Made by a program: the position numbers and the translations under genes
DNA from: Lutjanus erythropterus
Lineage: Eukaryota; Chordata; Actinopteri; Lutjaniformes; Lutjanidae
Length of the DNA: 64,000 nt
Assembly: GCA_020091685.1 (NCBI GenBank)
Contig: CM034608.1
Coordinates: 8,246,522 to 8,310,521 of the forward strand
Direction: 5' to 3'
The notes under the pieces: generated by a model
The model's input: the letters and a program-made list of their open reading frames with translations, nothing else
Databases searched by the model: none
Told to the model about the DNA's origin: nothing
Part shown: in pieces, positions 34,351 through 45,999 of the stretch
Layout: each line of letters begins with the position of its first letter
How positions within the stretch are numbered: position 1 is the first letter of the stretch

Positions 34351-35247
34351 CAGAGGAGGGAAGTACAAATACTTTATTGCTGTACTTAAGTAGTCAGGTA
34401 TCCGTACTTTATCTGTACATTTTAAGACAAATATCTGTATTTTCTGCTCTTCACATTTTCAAAACAGGTTTTTTACTTTAGTTTTGAAGCATTTTAGGGG
34501 AATTATTGATTATTTTTATATGGTGTTATTGTGCCTTCCCAATATCAAGACCGATTTCAACCTAAACGGATGAAACAGTAACACATAGACAAGACGATTC
34601 TTTGGTATATTCATTGACGTAAAAAAAAAAAAAAAAACGAAAATGACTCAACAAGACAGGAAAGACATAACAATGAAAAGCAACATAAAAGATATAACAG
34701 GACAAAAACAACATAACAAGACAAAAAACACTTAAAAGCATAAAAAGGTTTAAAAGATGTAACAAGACAAAAACGATATAACAAGATGAAAAACAATGTA
34801 AAAGACAATAAGAAGACAAAGACATGACAAGAAAAAAACACATAACAAGACAAAAAAGACGCAACAACCAAAAGACCTACAAGATATAACAAGACAAAAA
34901 AGATATATAAAAAAAAAAAGACCAAAAGGTATAAAAAACAAAAACAAAATCAATGTAACATGTAATGTAACAAAATTAAAAATAACGTAAAGGACATAAC
35001 AAAACGAAAAAGACATAAAGGCAGAACAAGACAGAAAAGTCAACAAACGGACGGACAGAAAAGAAGACTACCAAGACTAAAAAGACATTAGACTTTTTAC
35101 TTTTACAGAGTACATTTCAGAGCCTGTACCTTTTCACCTTTACTTGATTAAATAAGTTGAATCAGTACTTTTACTCTTAGCAGTCTTTCTTTACACAAAT
35201 GTGTACTTCTACTTGAGCAAGGAATGTGTGTAGTTTTGCCACCACTG
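34351..35247. mobile_element. Non-autonomous hAT-like element filled with a minisatellite
   Basis: Starts CAGAGGAGGGAAGTAC and ends GTAGTTTTGCCACCACTG, imperfect inverted ends of hAT type, with a perfect 8-bp duplication TGTGGTAG on both sides. The outer parts carry AAGTACA and TACTTAAG words of a common fish family. The interior from about 34620 to 35080 is a degenerate array of roughly 20-base ACATAACAAGACAAAAA units. The three overlapping minus-strand frames there are translations of that array, not genes. Confidence 0.85.
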
Positions 35248-35255
35248 TGTGGTAG
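35248..35255. repeat. Right target-site duplication TGTGGTAG
   Basis: Matches 34343-34350 exactly. Confidence 0.85.
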
Positions 35256-35629
35256 TGGAATTATTTAGGCTGCACTGCAGTCGTGTCTGAGGGTATATAG
35301 GTTGTGTTGTGTGGGTTTATGGATATGGATGGGGTCACGTCAGGTCAATCCCCTGCATCTCTAATATCCACCTGCTGTATTGTTATTGCCTGCAGGTTCC
35401 TCCGCAGCCTTTCAACCCTCAGTAGACCACAATCCTCTGCTGTTTGCTCACTCCGAGTGTCACCGGAGCTGCTTACATGTATCTTGTGAGGAGGCCCGCA
35501 GGGACGTTTTGATGCATGGTTCATCATACATGTTTTAATCATTCAGTCTCTCAGACACCTCCCAGGAGGAGGCTGCTGCAGCACATTACCGAGTACACAC
35601 AATTAGTGATATAATCATGATGATGATAA
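35256..35629. other. Noncoding stretch
   Basis: Mixed-composition DNA. Nothing recognised. Confidence 0.4.
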
Positions 35630-36030
35630 TGAAATGTATTTAGAGCATATCAGCGTGGTTCACTCTGTTCGGGGAGACATTAGCAGGACTGCAGCCCTGG
35701 AAAAGCTCGGGCTCCTGGCGCTCTCCCTCTGGAGACTGGCAGAGCCCGGCAGGTTGCCACGTCAGAGATTAGCAGTCATAGCAGTCGACTTGGCGCTCCT
35801 TCTGCGCCGTCAACTGCGAAAGCCTCACCTGACAGGTGTTGCTCTCAATCAGTGCTCCTCTGCCCCCCCCCCAACATGCCGTCCTTGGAGTGGGAAGGGA
35901 CGAGGAAGCCTCCCCATCCCCCTTTATACGTCCTGACAGCCTCTACCAGGCGATGCTGAGGGCTTACGGTGCACCTCAGAAAAGCATACAGCAGAAAATC
36001 CCCTTCTCAATGAGAAACTACTGATTTCAC
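35630..36030. promoter_or_regulatory. Candidate conserved noncoding element
   Basis: A GC-balanced, non-repetitive block with a C-run near 35866. The 100-residue frame is unrecognised. Regulatory role inferred from composition. Confidence 0.3.
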
Positions 36031-36660
36031 ATCAGTGATATCAGTAGGAAACACAGAGCTGGCCTTTTATTTAGCTCCCCTCAGGGATGTTCAGTCACCT
36101 GTTAAAGGTCAAGGTGATAGGATGTCAGGATCAGAGGGAGGGCTTCAGTGCAGGAATAACGGTGCATGCTGGGAGCTCTTTTAACAGACTGTAGGCCAGA
36201 ACGAAGCCAGTGATCACTGGTTAAAAATAACACCACAAGGCCAAAGTCTTGTCTTCGTTTCTGAATAGAAATGGATGCTTTCTGGGAATGTTCTGTTTAA
36301 TATTGAATTGTTAAAGAAACCTCTGACATGTACCTGACACACACCTACAGTAGTGAGAAAGAATAGACACATTGACTTTTACAAACAATATTTCTTTTAG
36401 ACAAGAAAAAGAAATTGAACTTAAGCTGTATCTTGGTTGTCATAAGTGAACATGTGAACATGAAAAAACATGTTGTGAAAAGTTTCTTTTGGAACTGCTT
36501 CCAACCTAAGACAGTTTTGTGTGGTTAATGCAGACTACTGGCAGCAGCTGATTCTGGAGAAACACACTTTTGAAATTTTTAAATCTAATTTTTTTAGTGC
36601 TATTCACCTCCATTGTATTAAGGCCAGGCTAAAGAGAAAAAAATAGATGAGAAAGATTTT
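36031..36660. other. AT-rich noncoding stretch
   Basis: Nothing recognised. Confidence 0.4.
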
Positions 36661-36960
36661 TTAACTTTGAATTTTGAAAATAAGTTGAGAATAAAGTCAA
36701 AAAGTCAAACTTTCAGTGGGCTATTAGCCCCAGGCTAAGATAAAAAAAAAAAAAAAAAAAAAAAAATGAACAAATTATTTTGAGAATAAAGTGAAAATGT
36801 TGAGAATAAAGTCAAACTTTCAGTGGGCTATTAGTCTCGGTGATAAGATTTAAAAAGAAATTGAGAACAAAGTCAAAATGTCAACAATAAAGTCCATTTT
36901 TCAGTTGGCTATCAGTCCAAGGCTTAAGAATTAAAAAAGCTGAATTTCGAGACTTAAGTC
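36661..36960. repeat. Three imperfect tandem units rich in GAGAATAAAGTCAAA
   Basis: Units of roughly 75-100 bases each contain TTGAGAATAAAGTC, CTTTCAGTGGGCTATTAG and an AAGAT end. A poly(A) run at about 36741-36766 separates the first two. No coding capacity. Confidence 0.65.
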
Positions 36961-37304
36961 AAAATGGTGTTTCAGCTTTATTCTAAACATTGCAACTATA
37001 TTCTCAAAATGCACCGAATAAGTAAATAATTGAAAATAAAATAATCTTCCTCATTTTATTCATTCTAACACTGTGGTAATAGCCTATTCAGGCAGAGACA
37101 GACATAGAAGAGAAAATGTATATTTTTGCAGTTTTGGTGAACTACCCCTTTAACTGCAGCTGAACATGTTAACAGAAGTCCATGAGTGGCAGGTACACTG
37201 TGCTGTGCATGACATTATTTACATGTAGAGACAAACGTCAGCTACATTGCTCTAACAGTCTGTTGCATCATGCTGCAGCCTGCTGCTGCATTAATCCCAC
37301 ACAC

Positions 37305-37399
37305 CTGCAATATGGCGGACTAATTAAACTCTCATGCCCCGCCCACTCTTCTGGTCGACTCCGGAAACTTGACGCGAAAGTAACAAACTCCGAGGTAAC
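37305..37399 (+). promoter_or_regulatory. Housekeeping-type promoter motifs
   Basis: Within 90 bases lie a YY1-type ATGGCGG (37312-37318), a GC box CCCCGCCC (37337-37344) and an ETS site CCGGAA (37361-37366), just upstream of the ATG at 37400. The arrangement resembles TATA-less promoters of housekeeping genes. Confidence 0.45.
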
Positions 37400-37533
37400 A
37401 TGTCTGCTCTGTATCTTTACAGAAACAAGATATTCAAACACCATTGGACTTTTCTGCTTTACGTGGAGAAGGTGGGAATGCGGAGGGATTTATCATCACA
37501 CATTGTGCAGAGATATAGTTCACTTCACACGAG
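37400..37533 (+). CDS. Candidate first coding exon, possible mitochondrial targeting sequence
   Basis: ATG in a moderate context opens 44 codons and 2 bases, ending at a strong GTAAGT donor (from 37534). The peptide starts MSALYLYRNKIFKHHW and ends SSHIVQRYSSLHT. It is rich in Arg, Lys, His, Ser and aromatics with few acids, the profile of a mitochondrial presequence. I do not recognise the protein. Promoter motifs sit directly upstream. No second exon was identified in the remaining 26 kb, which would imply a very long first intron. An AG at 37421-37422 after a pyrimidine-rich stretch could instead be an acceptor. The gene call is tentative. Confidence 0.4.
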
Positions 37534-38172
37534 GTAAGTAGCTAGCTTGATTGCTGCATGTGCTAACATGTATATTGAGTGGATGCTGGCTTTGTTCAGT
37601 GGCTGTTGTAATGTCTTGAGGCTGTGTGGTGTTTGCTGGTACTAACTCCTGCTCTCATGGAAGACATGTTTGATATGTCTCAGTATGAAAAGCGCAGGTT
37701 TAATAATAAAATGAATGGCTGAATTCCATTAGCTGCTTTGGTTTCAGGGTCCTTGTCTTGTGCATGCTGGCTCACTGTCATACTGGCTAATGTTACTTGT
37801 AACACCTGTGCTTTTCATACTGTGTCAAGTTAAAATGCATGCTGTGATAAAAGGAACAATGTTTAGTAGTTGCACACATCTAAAAACCATTTGAGGCAAG
37901 ACAGAGCAAGGTCCACACATTGTGACTTCCTTCAATATAATTTCTTTAGTAGGTTACATCAATGAAAAAAGCCCTATATTCTGCTTACATGTGTGTGCTG
38001 TGTGTGTATTGATATGAATTATTTTTAGGTTGTGGCTAAGCTGTTTTCTTTTAGCTGTCCTTTTTGACAGATTAATGCTTTCATGCTGTTGATTTACATA
38101 ACACTGAAATATGGATGCTGTAGTTTCAGTGTTGTTTGGGTTAAATATGTTTTGCTGGTAGTTAGAAATTTA
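37534..38172. other. Noncoding stretch after the candidate exon
   Basis: AT-rich. Nothing else recognised. Confidence 0.4.
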
Positions 38173-38490
38173 AAGGTCCAGTGTGTAAGATATAAATCCT
38201 ATGCACTGATGTGTACTTTCTGCCACAAGCAGTGTCTTACATCAAAACAATAGCAAAATACATAGTTTGATGACATCGTAAAGTAGTGTGGGATCATGGG
38301 AGTTGTTGTCTTCACTGTTAAACAACCACCTTTGCCAATGAAAATCTCTCTGGCGTAACGCAGGCAGAAATGATGTTCATAGATGTGGCAGTGTATTGAA
38401 GTTTTAGTGACATTATGTGTAGTCGCGCTTGCTGACGTATCCTGTGTTTCCACGGAAATTATAGAGGCTAGTAGGAAACGGACAGCTATC
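38173..38490. mobile_element. Probable MITE of the AAAGGTCCAGTGTGTAAGAT type
   Basis: The left end AAAGGTCCAGTGTGTAAGAT is a typical fish MITE terminus. The interior words GATGTGGCAGTGTATTG and AATTATAGAGGCTAGTAGG fit a decayed copy. The right end is not clear. Confidence 0.5.
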
Positions 38491-39459
38491 ATGAATTAAT
38501 AATGGATTTCTATGGGTCTGAAAATTGTTGGAAACCTTTGGGATGATGTAATTAAACAACTCAACAAATGTTTAAAACAAGCACAAGGTGTCTTTGATTT
38601 TTAATAAATTATACCTCCCAAAAAAATGCAAAAAAATCACAACATCCTTCAAATTGTTTTAGAAAAGCTGCATTGAAATCAGGCATTTTATGCCACAGTA
38701 TTCCCAGAAAAGACTGTAAAAATGTGGAGGAACTGCTTTCATACCATATAACATTTCATAAGAATAAACGGTCTGTTCCAGTCTATATCAGGCAGATTGC
38801 TGAATTTGGATTTATCCATCAAAGTAAATAGAGAGCATGTTTCAGTGTTTCATACAATGTTTGCAGTTGGAAAAAAGCCACTTGATGACACCATAACGGG
38901 TTTCACATAATAACCGGCGTCAAAAGCAGTTTTTGAGAGAATATTGTCGTCACTCTCTCCAAACACTTACATACTATAGTACATAAGTGTGGACTCCATC
39001 CTCCAGAGAAGGCCGTTTGCCACCAAAGTGCATCTTCCATTCACTACTTTAACATTGCATACATTTCCCATTGGAGCTTGTTTAGAGTAAAATATGTCAA
39101 ATAACCATTTTAATGTCGATATTAAACAAATTTCCATCAGGTGATTGACATTTTTTTGCTCAGCACTATTATCTTTAGCCTGGTTTTCTGCTTAACTGCT
39201 ATGCATCTTTAACTTTGAGTGGCTTTCAAAATATAATAAGACCTTAATGATAAAACATGTTTATAACTAAGTTTAAAAATGGTTTTCTTTTCTGTATCCT
39301 AATACAATAATCAAATGGAAAATGATGAGGACTGGTCAAGCAGTAGAAAAATGGTGGTAAAATTGATCTGTAGGACTCTAAGATATAAGAAGTAACTTTC
39401 TAGAACTGCTGAATCAAGGGACTATTTGTTTAGTTTACAAAATCCTGCCACTACCTATT
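38491..39459. other. AT-rich noncoding stretch
   Basis: Nothing recognised. Confidence 0.4.
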
Positions 39460-39800
39460 AGCTAGAAGGTATGTTTACCTGCGGCCAGGCCCTAATCTGT
39501 GGGTTATTAAGGGAAACATGGAAATTGATTGGGTGGAATTCAGGAGGAAAAGCAGCCTTTCTATTTATTCCCAGCGATAATGGCTGAATTATTCATCCTG
39601 TGTGATGATTAATTAAAAAAGGCCCCAGGTCCTGTGGCAGGTACAGGCTGCCGAGGCACACACTGACATTCCCAAGTGATGTGCTGCATGTCTCTGCCTC
39701 CACCCGCCCTCCTCCTGCTTCCCTCTGCATGTCTTCAGGGAAGGTGCCCTCACACGTGTTACATGCCTGTGCACCCAACATTTTAACCTATCGCATGAAT
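39460..39800. promoter_or_regulatory. Candidate conserved noncoding element
   Basis: A compact block with TTAATTAA at 39609-39616 and flanking GATTGGG, AATTATTCATCC and GTTATTAAGG words, then a GC-richer tail. No repeat ends or coding signal. It is one of the more convincing enhancer-like blocks here, but conservation is inferred. Confidence 0.4.
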
Positions 39801-40227
39801 ACATGAGGTGAAAGACTAGGGACTAGTAGTCACATGTAACAGCAGACAAGGGGTCAAGTTTAAATAGTTTAAATGGCTTGCTTTAACCTATTTGCAGTCT
39901 GTAATATTTCAACTGGTTCTAACTTTATATGGATGCATATACGATTTATATATAAGGCTCTGCAGTATATAATGTATGTTGCAGCATTCTGCTATGTGTT
40001 ACTGAAAAGAATATGCAACCTAACATGATTGGTTGGTAGACTGGTTATGTTTTGAAACGTCTTAAAAATTGATAGGGGGATCAGCAATGAACTAATACAT
40101 ACATGTATTATTACACATATTATTTTGTATTATATTTTTTGCTTGCTGTAATCTTAGTCAGTGGTCCTCTGGCAGCAGCACATTGTCTCTTTGTTTTACC
40201 TTGCACCATTCACCTCAGGCAGCAGAC
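39801..40227. other. AT-rich noncoding stretch
   Basis: Nothing recognised. Confidence 0.4.
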
Positions 40228-40380
40228 CATTGTTGGGCAAATTACTGGAAATTAGTAATTAGTTATAGATACTAGTTACTGTTCTCAAAAGTAATTGAAT
40301 TACTTCCCCAATTAATGCATATAAAAGTAATTTGTTACTTGGGAAAGTAACTTCTATGTTACTTTTAAAAGTTTCAAATC
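40228..40380. repeat. Dispersed AT-rich MITE-like repeat
   Basis: Starts TTGGGCAAATTACTGG and contains repeated TAATTAGTTA and AAAGTAA words. Similar motifs occur near 4995 and 5875. Confidence 0.5.
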
Positions 40381-40595
40381 TCTTATTAATGCACACATAG
40401 CTATTATTTTAGTGCAGATACATTACTTATTTTATTATAGCTATGTTAATTAATTGTAACTATATTAACTTAATTATTTTAGTGTAGCTGTAATATAATA
40501 ATATTTTCATTTTCAAGTATTAATGACCAATTCAAAATGGCCTAAGAATTGAGTTGTATAGAAACTGCTGTTTGCAGTATTTAATTATTTCTGTA

Positions 40596-40720
40596 GTTGT
40601 TTCATACCAATTTGAACTACCCTTCAGTTGAATATAATTGAAATAAAAACAATTTTATTTAAAAAAAAAATTTATATGTATTTCTGCATATTGTAATTCA
40701 CTTATGTTCTATGTCCAATA
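40596..40720. repeat. Dispersed repeat shared with 26502-26640
   Basis: See 26502-26640. Same orientation, with words TTTCATACCA, ACCCTTCAGTTGAAT, GAAATAAAAACAATTTTA and ATGTATTTCTGCAT. Confidence 0.55.
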
Positions 40721-41719
40721 CACGGCTAACTAATATATATAAACATGTATAGAAACTGCTGTTTGCATTTCCTTGTTCAATATGACAAAAATATGTTGGT
40801 AATGAAAACGAAAAGTAAATATTCAGAAATATTGAGCTGTCTACTTGAACAGTGAAGTGGCTCCCCTATGAGATGATTCTACCATCAGGTGCCCAAGCCA
40901 ATTTTACTTTGAGATCACATCTGTAGATGAATATAAATGATTGATCTCTCAAACTCCAAATAGACTGTTAAAATTTGTTTGACTTGTCACAGTTTAAAAT
41001 GTCACGCGGGTCACAGCGGAATTAAAATAGAAATCCACTGACTGTTGTTACAGCACAGTTGGAGATTTTTAATATCAGTGGTTTAATTTCCCTGCTTCAG
41101 GACGCTCTTGGAAAAGTTTTAGCACATCTGTACGAGTCGGACGTTTCAAGCCAGCCTTAAAGGAACCTTTAGAATAAATCAGATGGTTATTTGGATTTGC
41201 TGGGTAGTAGTAAGCCTGCAACACAAAATGAGAACACACACAAGGAGAACTTGTTTTCTATGGAGGATGTGGAGCTGCAGCCACATGCACCTCAAATTTT
41301 ATTGGACGGCCATATTTGTATAAGCATAATCATTTTGTGGAGAGACCTCATAGCAAGTATTATACAGTTACTCTGGACATTTTAGCACAACTCCAAATTA
41401 CTTTCATTAATGAGAATCTGTTTGACATTTTTTAAACAGAAACAGCAAAAATAATGTTAAACTGTGCATCTGAGAGCTAAAAGCAGACACGAGGATGTTC
41501 AGAGGTGTAGAAGTACAGTATAGTGACTGTAATCAGTGGTTACAGGTTGGTGCGTGAAGCAGGAACTGCTTATGTTGCTGTGAGTTAATGCAACACAAGA
41601 ATCTTTAACCACAGCTGTCCAAAGCTGATAGTGTGAGATGGCTCTACAACAGACTTCATTTTGCAGGTTCTGTCTTGGTAATAGATTTTTTTGGATGGTC
41701 CTTCCTCCACATTATTGCA
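40721..41719. other. Noncoding stretch, nothing recognised
   Basis: No exon, RNA gene or repeat boundary seen. Confidence 0.4.
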
Positions 41720-42110
41720 TTTCCTCTCACTGTAACCAGTGGCTGGTTGCTGCCAGACTCAGGTAGGCAGCGGCTGTTGCGTCCTCTGACCTAGTGTGGG
41801 CAGCTGGCAGTGGGCAGGACATGCCCTGTGGCAGTGCCAGGGGAAGGCCAGGAGGGCTGGGGTCCAGGCCTGCTCCTGCCTCTGCTCGGGCCCCGCTAAT
41901 GGAATGGGGCTGGGCCGCCCATATGGCACTTGTGGGAAGAACTGGGGGCTCTGGAGGTTGGCACGCGGAGTCACCAGGCAGTCTGCCGTTAGAAATTAAA
42001 CAGGACAGGGCCAGACCTACGTGATCACCCCATGACCACAGAGCGTTATGGATGTGTTCGCTGATGGGAATGGAGACACACCTGCACCAGAGGCTTCCAT
42101 CTGCCCCTAA
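41720..42110. promoter_or_regulatory. Candidate conserved GC-rich noncoding block
   Basis: A GC-rich island with a CCCGCTAATGG core near 41890 and GGGCCGCCCATATGG near 41911. The three overlapping frames of about 70 residues have composition set by GC content and no recognised domain. Regulatory function inferred. Confidence 0.35.
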
Positions 42111-42622
42111 AGGACCATATCATTGTTTTTGGATGTTTTATTTCAGCAGCCGCTGTGGCTGTTATTGTTTTTTTCATGTGAGTCTGTGTGTGTCATCATG
42201 GCAAAATGTGGTCTTAGCAACAACTACCACAGAAGTGGTTTTGAGTACTTCGTCAGGCTCATGTCTTCTGTGCTGGTAGGCATACTCTCTCTTCCTTTGG
42301 CATTTTACGGTAGACTAGAACACCTGTAGGCGTATATGCTGTCCCTGTCAGTACAGTACAGTAGAAAAACTGTAATGTTTTCAGAATTTTGGCTTTGACT
42401 TGGTACCACAGTAGATGGTTTTCATGACATCCCTACTGTTGACAGATTTGTCAATGTGATATGCAGTCATCAAACTTTACAGGTGTGTAGTTGAGATCAA
42501 AATGTCAGCTGAGTTCATAGATGTGGTCTAAGCAAGGGCACCAGAAGTAGTGGGGCAGGACATAGGAAGAGGCCATTGCCATTGTCTACCTTTTCTTACT
42601 ACCAGCCGTTTACCAAATCACC
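42111..42622. other. Noncoding stretch
   Basis: Nothing recognised. Confidence 0.4.
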
Positions 42623-43050
42623 TTAAAGGATCAGTTCACCCCCTAATCAAAAATACATACATATTTTGCCTCTTACCGGGAGTGTTATTCATCCATCTCA
42701 ATTGTTTTGATGTGAGTTGCTGGGTTTTGGAGAAGAATGAACCAGAAATGCTTTCTTTCTACTTGAAAGAAAATAGTTGATGAAACTGCATGAAACAAGG
42801 ACTGTGGATTATCGTATGTAACAAGGTCCTGATGTCTGGAAAGAGACATTTGTGTTGAATATGTTCTTTTGGTGCTTTAAGCACCACAAGCTGAGTACCA
42901 TGTAGTCCCATGATATTCAGGAGAAGGCAGACGTCTCTACAGCCCATACCTCCAAGACTGGGCAACTCACACTGCAACTTTTTAGATGGATGAATGGTGC
43001 TACAAGTGAAAAATATGAATTTTTGATTTGGGGGGTGAACTGTTATATTA
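42623..43050. mobile_element. MITE family A, copy 2
   Basis: Left end TTAAAGGATCAGTTCACC and right end GGGGGTGAACTGTTATATTA. Shares internal words GTGAGTTGC and GGGTTTTGGAGA with the copy at 8988-9522. Confidence 0.75.
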
Positions 43051-43779
43051 ATTCCCTACCTTTGATGTAATGATTGGTTTCTGTTTTGCTCCAGCATGAA
43101 AACAGCTGGCAGTCTTGGAATGTACATTGTGGTTGCACAGTAGTTGTAGTTTTTCTTTCACAAGGCAGACCTTCCCCTTGTTGCTCTCTTTGAGGTGATT
43201 GAAAGAATGTAAACACAGTTATTTGTGAGTAAATCCATCTGCTACTTCAGCACCATGGACAGCACTATGGATTTATTAATACACAGCAAAGATGTGGGCC
43301 ATAGATCCTAACTTGCACAAACCTCAGTCAGATTAAGAATCAATGAGTCAGGTAGACTAAACTAACATATTCTAACTGTTAAATAATTTGTCATAAAAAC
43401 TGATGGATAATGTACGACACATGCATCTAGTATTGCACTGGTGTGACAACTGAAGTATAAATCAAATCCTATGCAAGGACTGCTGTACATCATGAGACAG
43501 AAACATAAATCCTGTACACAAGATGACTATGTACTCGGATTATTTCAAGCATGTTAATAGTCTCAACAAGTTATTTTTCATACTCTTAAGTCCATAAAGT
43601 GAAAGACATGCTGCATAGAAGGTAAGAAGTCAATCCAAAGGAATCTAAAGTATACAGCGATTGTTGATAGTGGTCTAAAATATGCAAACTACATGCAAAA
43701 GAGTGCCACATTCATCTGGACATAGCCCATCTTTATTTAATAAAACTACAACTTTTAGTTACACTTTGTGCTTCATTTG
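43051..43779. other. Noncoding stretch
   Basis: Nothing recognised. Confidence 0.4.
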
Positions 43780-44165
43780 CAGAAACTAGACTCTCAAGGC
43801 CTCACTTTTGTTTCTGTGGAGCTGGCCGACAAATACAGTCCAGGTTAACGAGCCAGCAACTTGGAGAACGTCCTCTATTTGGAGGTCAAGGAAAAATGGG
43901 TTTGCCAGGACGTACGCGGTGTTAGCCCCGTGTACAGGAGCTGGCCAGATAGGCTGTGTGTAGGCAATGAGGTGGACAGGGGGAGAGCGGTGTAGCCCAC
44001 CAGCCCTCTCTGGCACTGGACCGACCTGGCTCCTCTCAGAGCTGCGTGGGACCAGGAGAAGGAGAAGCCACATGGGATGGGAGGAGAGAGGGAAAGTGCG
44101 TTGGAGCGGTCTGCAGTGCTGCAGTGTTAACAAATGTGTTCACATACTGAATGTACTGAGATAAT
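43780..44165. promoter_or_regulatory. Candidate conserved noncoding block
   Basis: A GC-balanced, non-repetitive block. The minus-strand 115-residue frame was considered and not called: no domain, no splice support. Function inferred. Confidence 0.3.
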
Positions 44166-44399
44166 GCTTACCCTCTAGAATAACTCTGTGTGCTCCTTGC
44201 TGACTGTACCACACAGGCTGATGCAAACGGAACTAAAATTACCACTTCAGGGTGACACTGGCAATTTGTACTGCAGACCTAAAAAGGGAGAAATAGCGAG
44301 GGTAATTACAGTCAGCGGAAAAATACAGTTTGACGTTGCCCTGCCCTGGTTTTCCTCTTAATACTCCATTAAAAAGTGAGGCCAGACTTTTAAAACGGG

Positions 44400-44580
44400 T
44401 CACTCTTGCTAACCCTCCCTCCCGTCTCCATTTCTTCCACCTCTCTCTCCTCCTCTACCCTGTCTTCATCCTCCTCCTCCTCCTCCTCCTTCTTCTCCTT
44501 CCACCACCCACCTCTCTGGATCTGGAACAAAAGCCACCTCCGCTGCCGCCGCCACCTCCCCTCCCCATCTCCTGCTTTTC
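44400..44580. repeat. Pyrimidine-rich tract with (TCC)n
   Basis: C/T-biased plus strand with a (TCC)n run at about 44469-44490. The 108-residue frame over it is low complexity (leucine and proline runs). Confidence 0.7.
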
Positions 44581-44945
44581 CATTTTATTGGTGACAGCTG
44601 CCGCGAAACAAACTCGCGGAGCGAGAGAAATGATGTGTCAGTGGAAGGTCCTTTAGCCCGCGCTGCTAATCTGTCACACGCCGTTTGTTGTTTACTGTTT
44701 CCTCCTGCTCACCGACTGGCCGGCAGTGTGCGCCACGCAGTAATGGCGACAGATGCTGACCCGCAGAAGTGTGAATCTTGCCGATTTCTCCCTGCTGTCA
44801 ACCTGTAAATTACAGCTATCGGGAGTAATTAGACCCGATAAAACCCTTCCAAGCCTCACCCCCCTTGACACACACGCAGACACACACACACAGCCCTGGC
44901 CTGTCAGTGACCTGAGTGTGTGCCATTTTGAGGAAGAAGGCTGTA
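44581..44945. promoter_or_regulatory. Candidate conserved noncoding element
   Basis: A dense, unique-looking block with CTGCTAATCTGTCACA near 44660, TAATTAG at 44826-44832, and GTAAATTACAGC upstream of it. No coding signal. It ends at the MITE at 44969. Confidence 0.4.
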
Positions 44946-44968
44946 GGCCCTGAGCAGCTCTGTTCAAA

Positions 44969-45828
44969 CTTAAAGGGATAGTTTGCATTATTTGATGTGG
45001 CATTGTATGTAGTACTTATCCATAGTTAGTATATTACAGCACTGAAGTTAAGCTGTGTAGATGCTGCTGTAGATGGATTAGCAACTAAGGGTATGAAATA
45101 CTTTAAAAAGCCCCACCTAAAAAAATCATTATCAGTTAAAGTGTACACTGTATATACAGAATATTTTCACTACTTTGTTTTGCTGCCGGACAGCCTTTTC
45201 CAAGCCAAAAATCACTCTCTTCAAATCAATCAAAATCCACTGGCAAAATCATTTCATTTCCAGAACACAAGAGTTCCTGGTCTACTGCTGCCTCAATCTG
45301 TTAGTTTGATTGTGTTATTGTGTGACTTTGGTGTTTTAAAAGTTTTGTTCAGATTCATGTAAGTCGCACAACAACAAAGACAGTGGTAGACCAGCAGCTC
45401 CCGTGTTTTGTGAGTTATAATGACTAATTTTGCATGTGGAGTTTGGTTGGTTTGAAGACAACGATATTTGGCCCTTATAATGGTGGTTTCCCGCCAGTAA
45501 TGGCTGTCTAATAGTAAGGTAGTGCGCTGAAAATGCTGTAAATATAGTGTACACTTAAGCAGTTGTTTTAGGTGGACCCTTTTTTAGACTTAAATACCAT
45601 AAAATACCATTACAGACCCTGTCTACTTGGGCTATGCATTGGCCAGAATCTGGCAATACAGTATGTATCATGATACAGGGGTTACGATTTAATATATTGG
45701 CATATACTGCATATATATTGCTTTAAAACTGGTGGCGTGCTGCCCAGCCTCTACTGCAGCTAATACACTAACGTTTGATAAGTACCTCATGCAACCCCGT
45801 GTCATATAAACCAAACTATCCCTTTAAG
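44969..45828. mobile_element. MITE family B, full-length copy with a nested insertion
   Basis: Terminal inverted repeats of about 60 bases: left CTTAAAGGGATAGTTTGC and right CCAAACTATCCCTTTAAG, continuing into TAGTACTTATCC and its inverse. Positions of about 45625-45735 (GCATTGGCCAGAATCTGGC to ATATTGC) look like a different repeat inserted inside. Shorter relatives are at 51531-51763 and 24060-24304. Confidence 0.75.
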
Positions 45829-45999
45829 ATTTTTGAATTGTAGATTGTTGTCTAAAAATCAAATTAAGGCCTTATACACTTCTACTACTTTGCCTCTGTA
45901 AAATATTGAGCAGTCTTCTCTGGTTTTAAGGATCTCATCTCTCTTTTGGGTCTGACATCAAAACACTTCATGACTTTGAGGACTCTAAAGATTGATGCT

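Noticed and set aside
34562..35046. Three overlapping 98-104 residue Phe/Leu/Val/Cys-rich frames resembling membrane proteins
   Set aside because: They are translations of the A-rich minisatellite inside the hAT-like element and exist in all three minus-strand registers.
34620..35080. Regular short repeats that could suggest a CRISPR array
   Set aside because: The genome is eukaryotic, the units are degenerate without unique spacers, and the array lies inside a transposon with target duplications.
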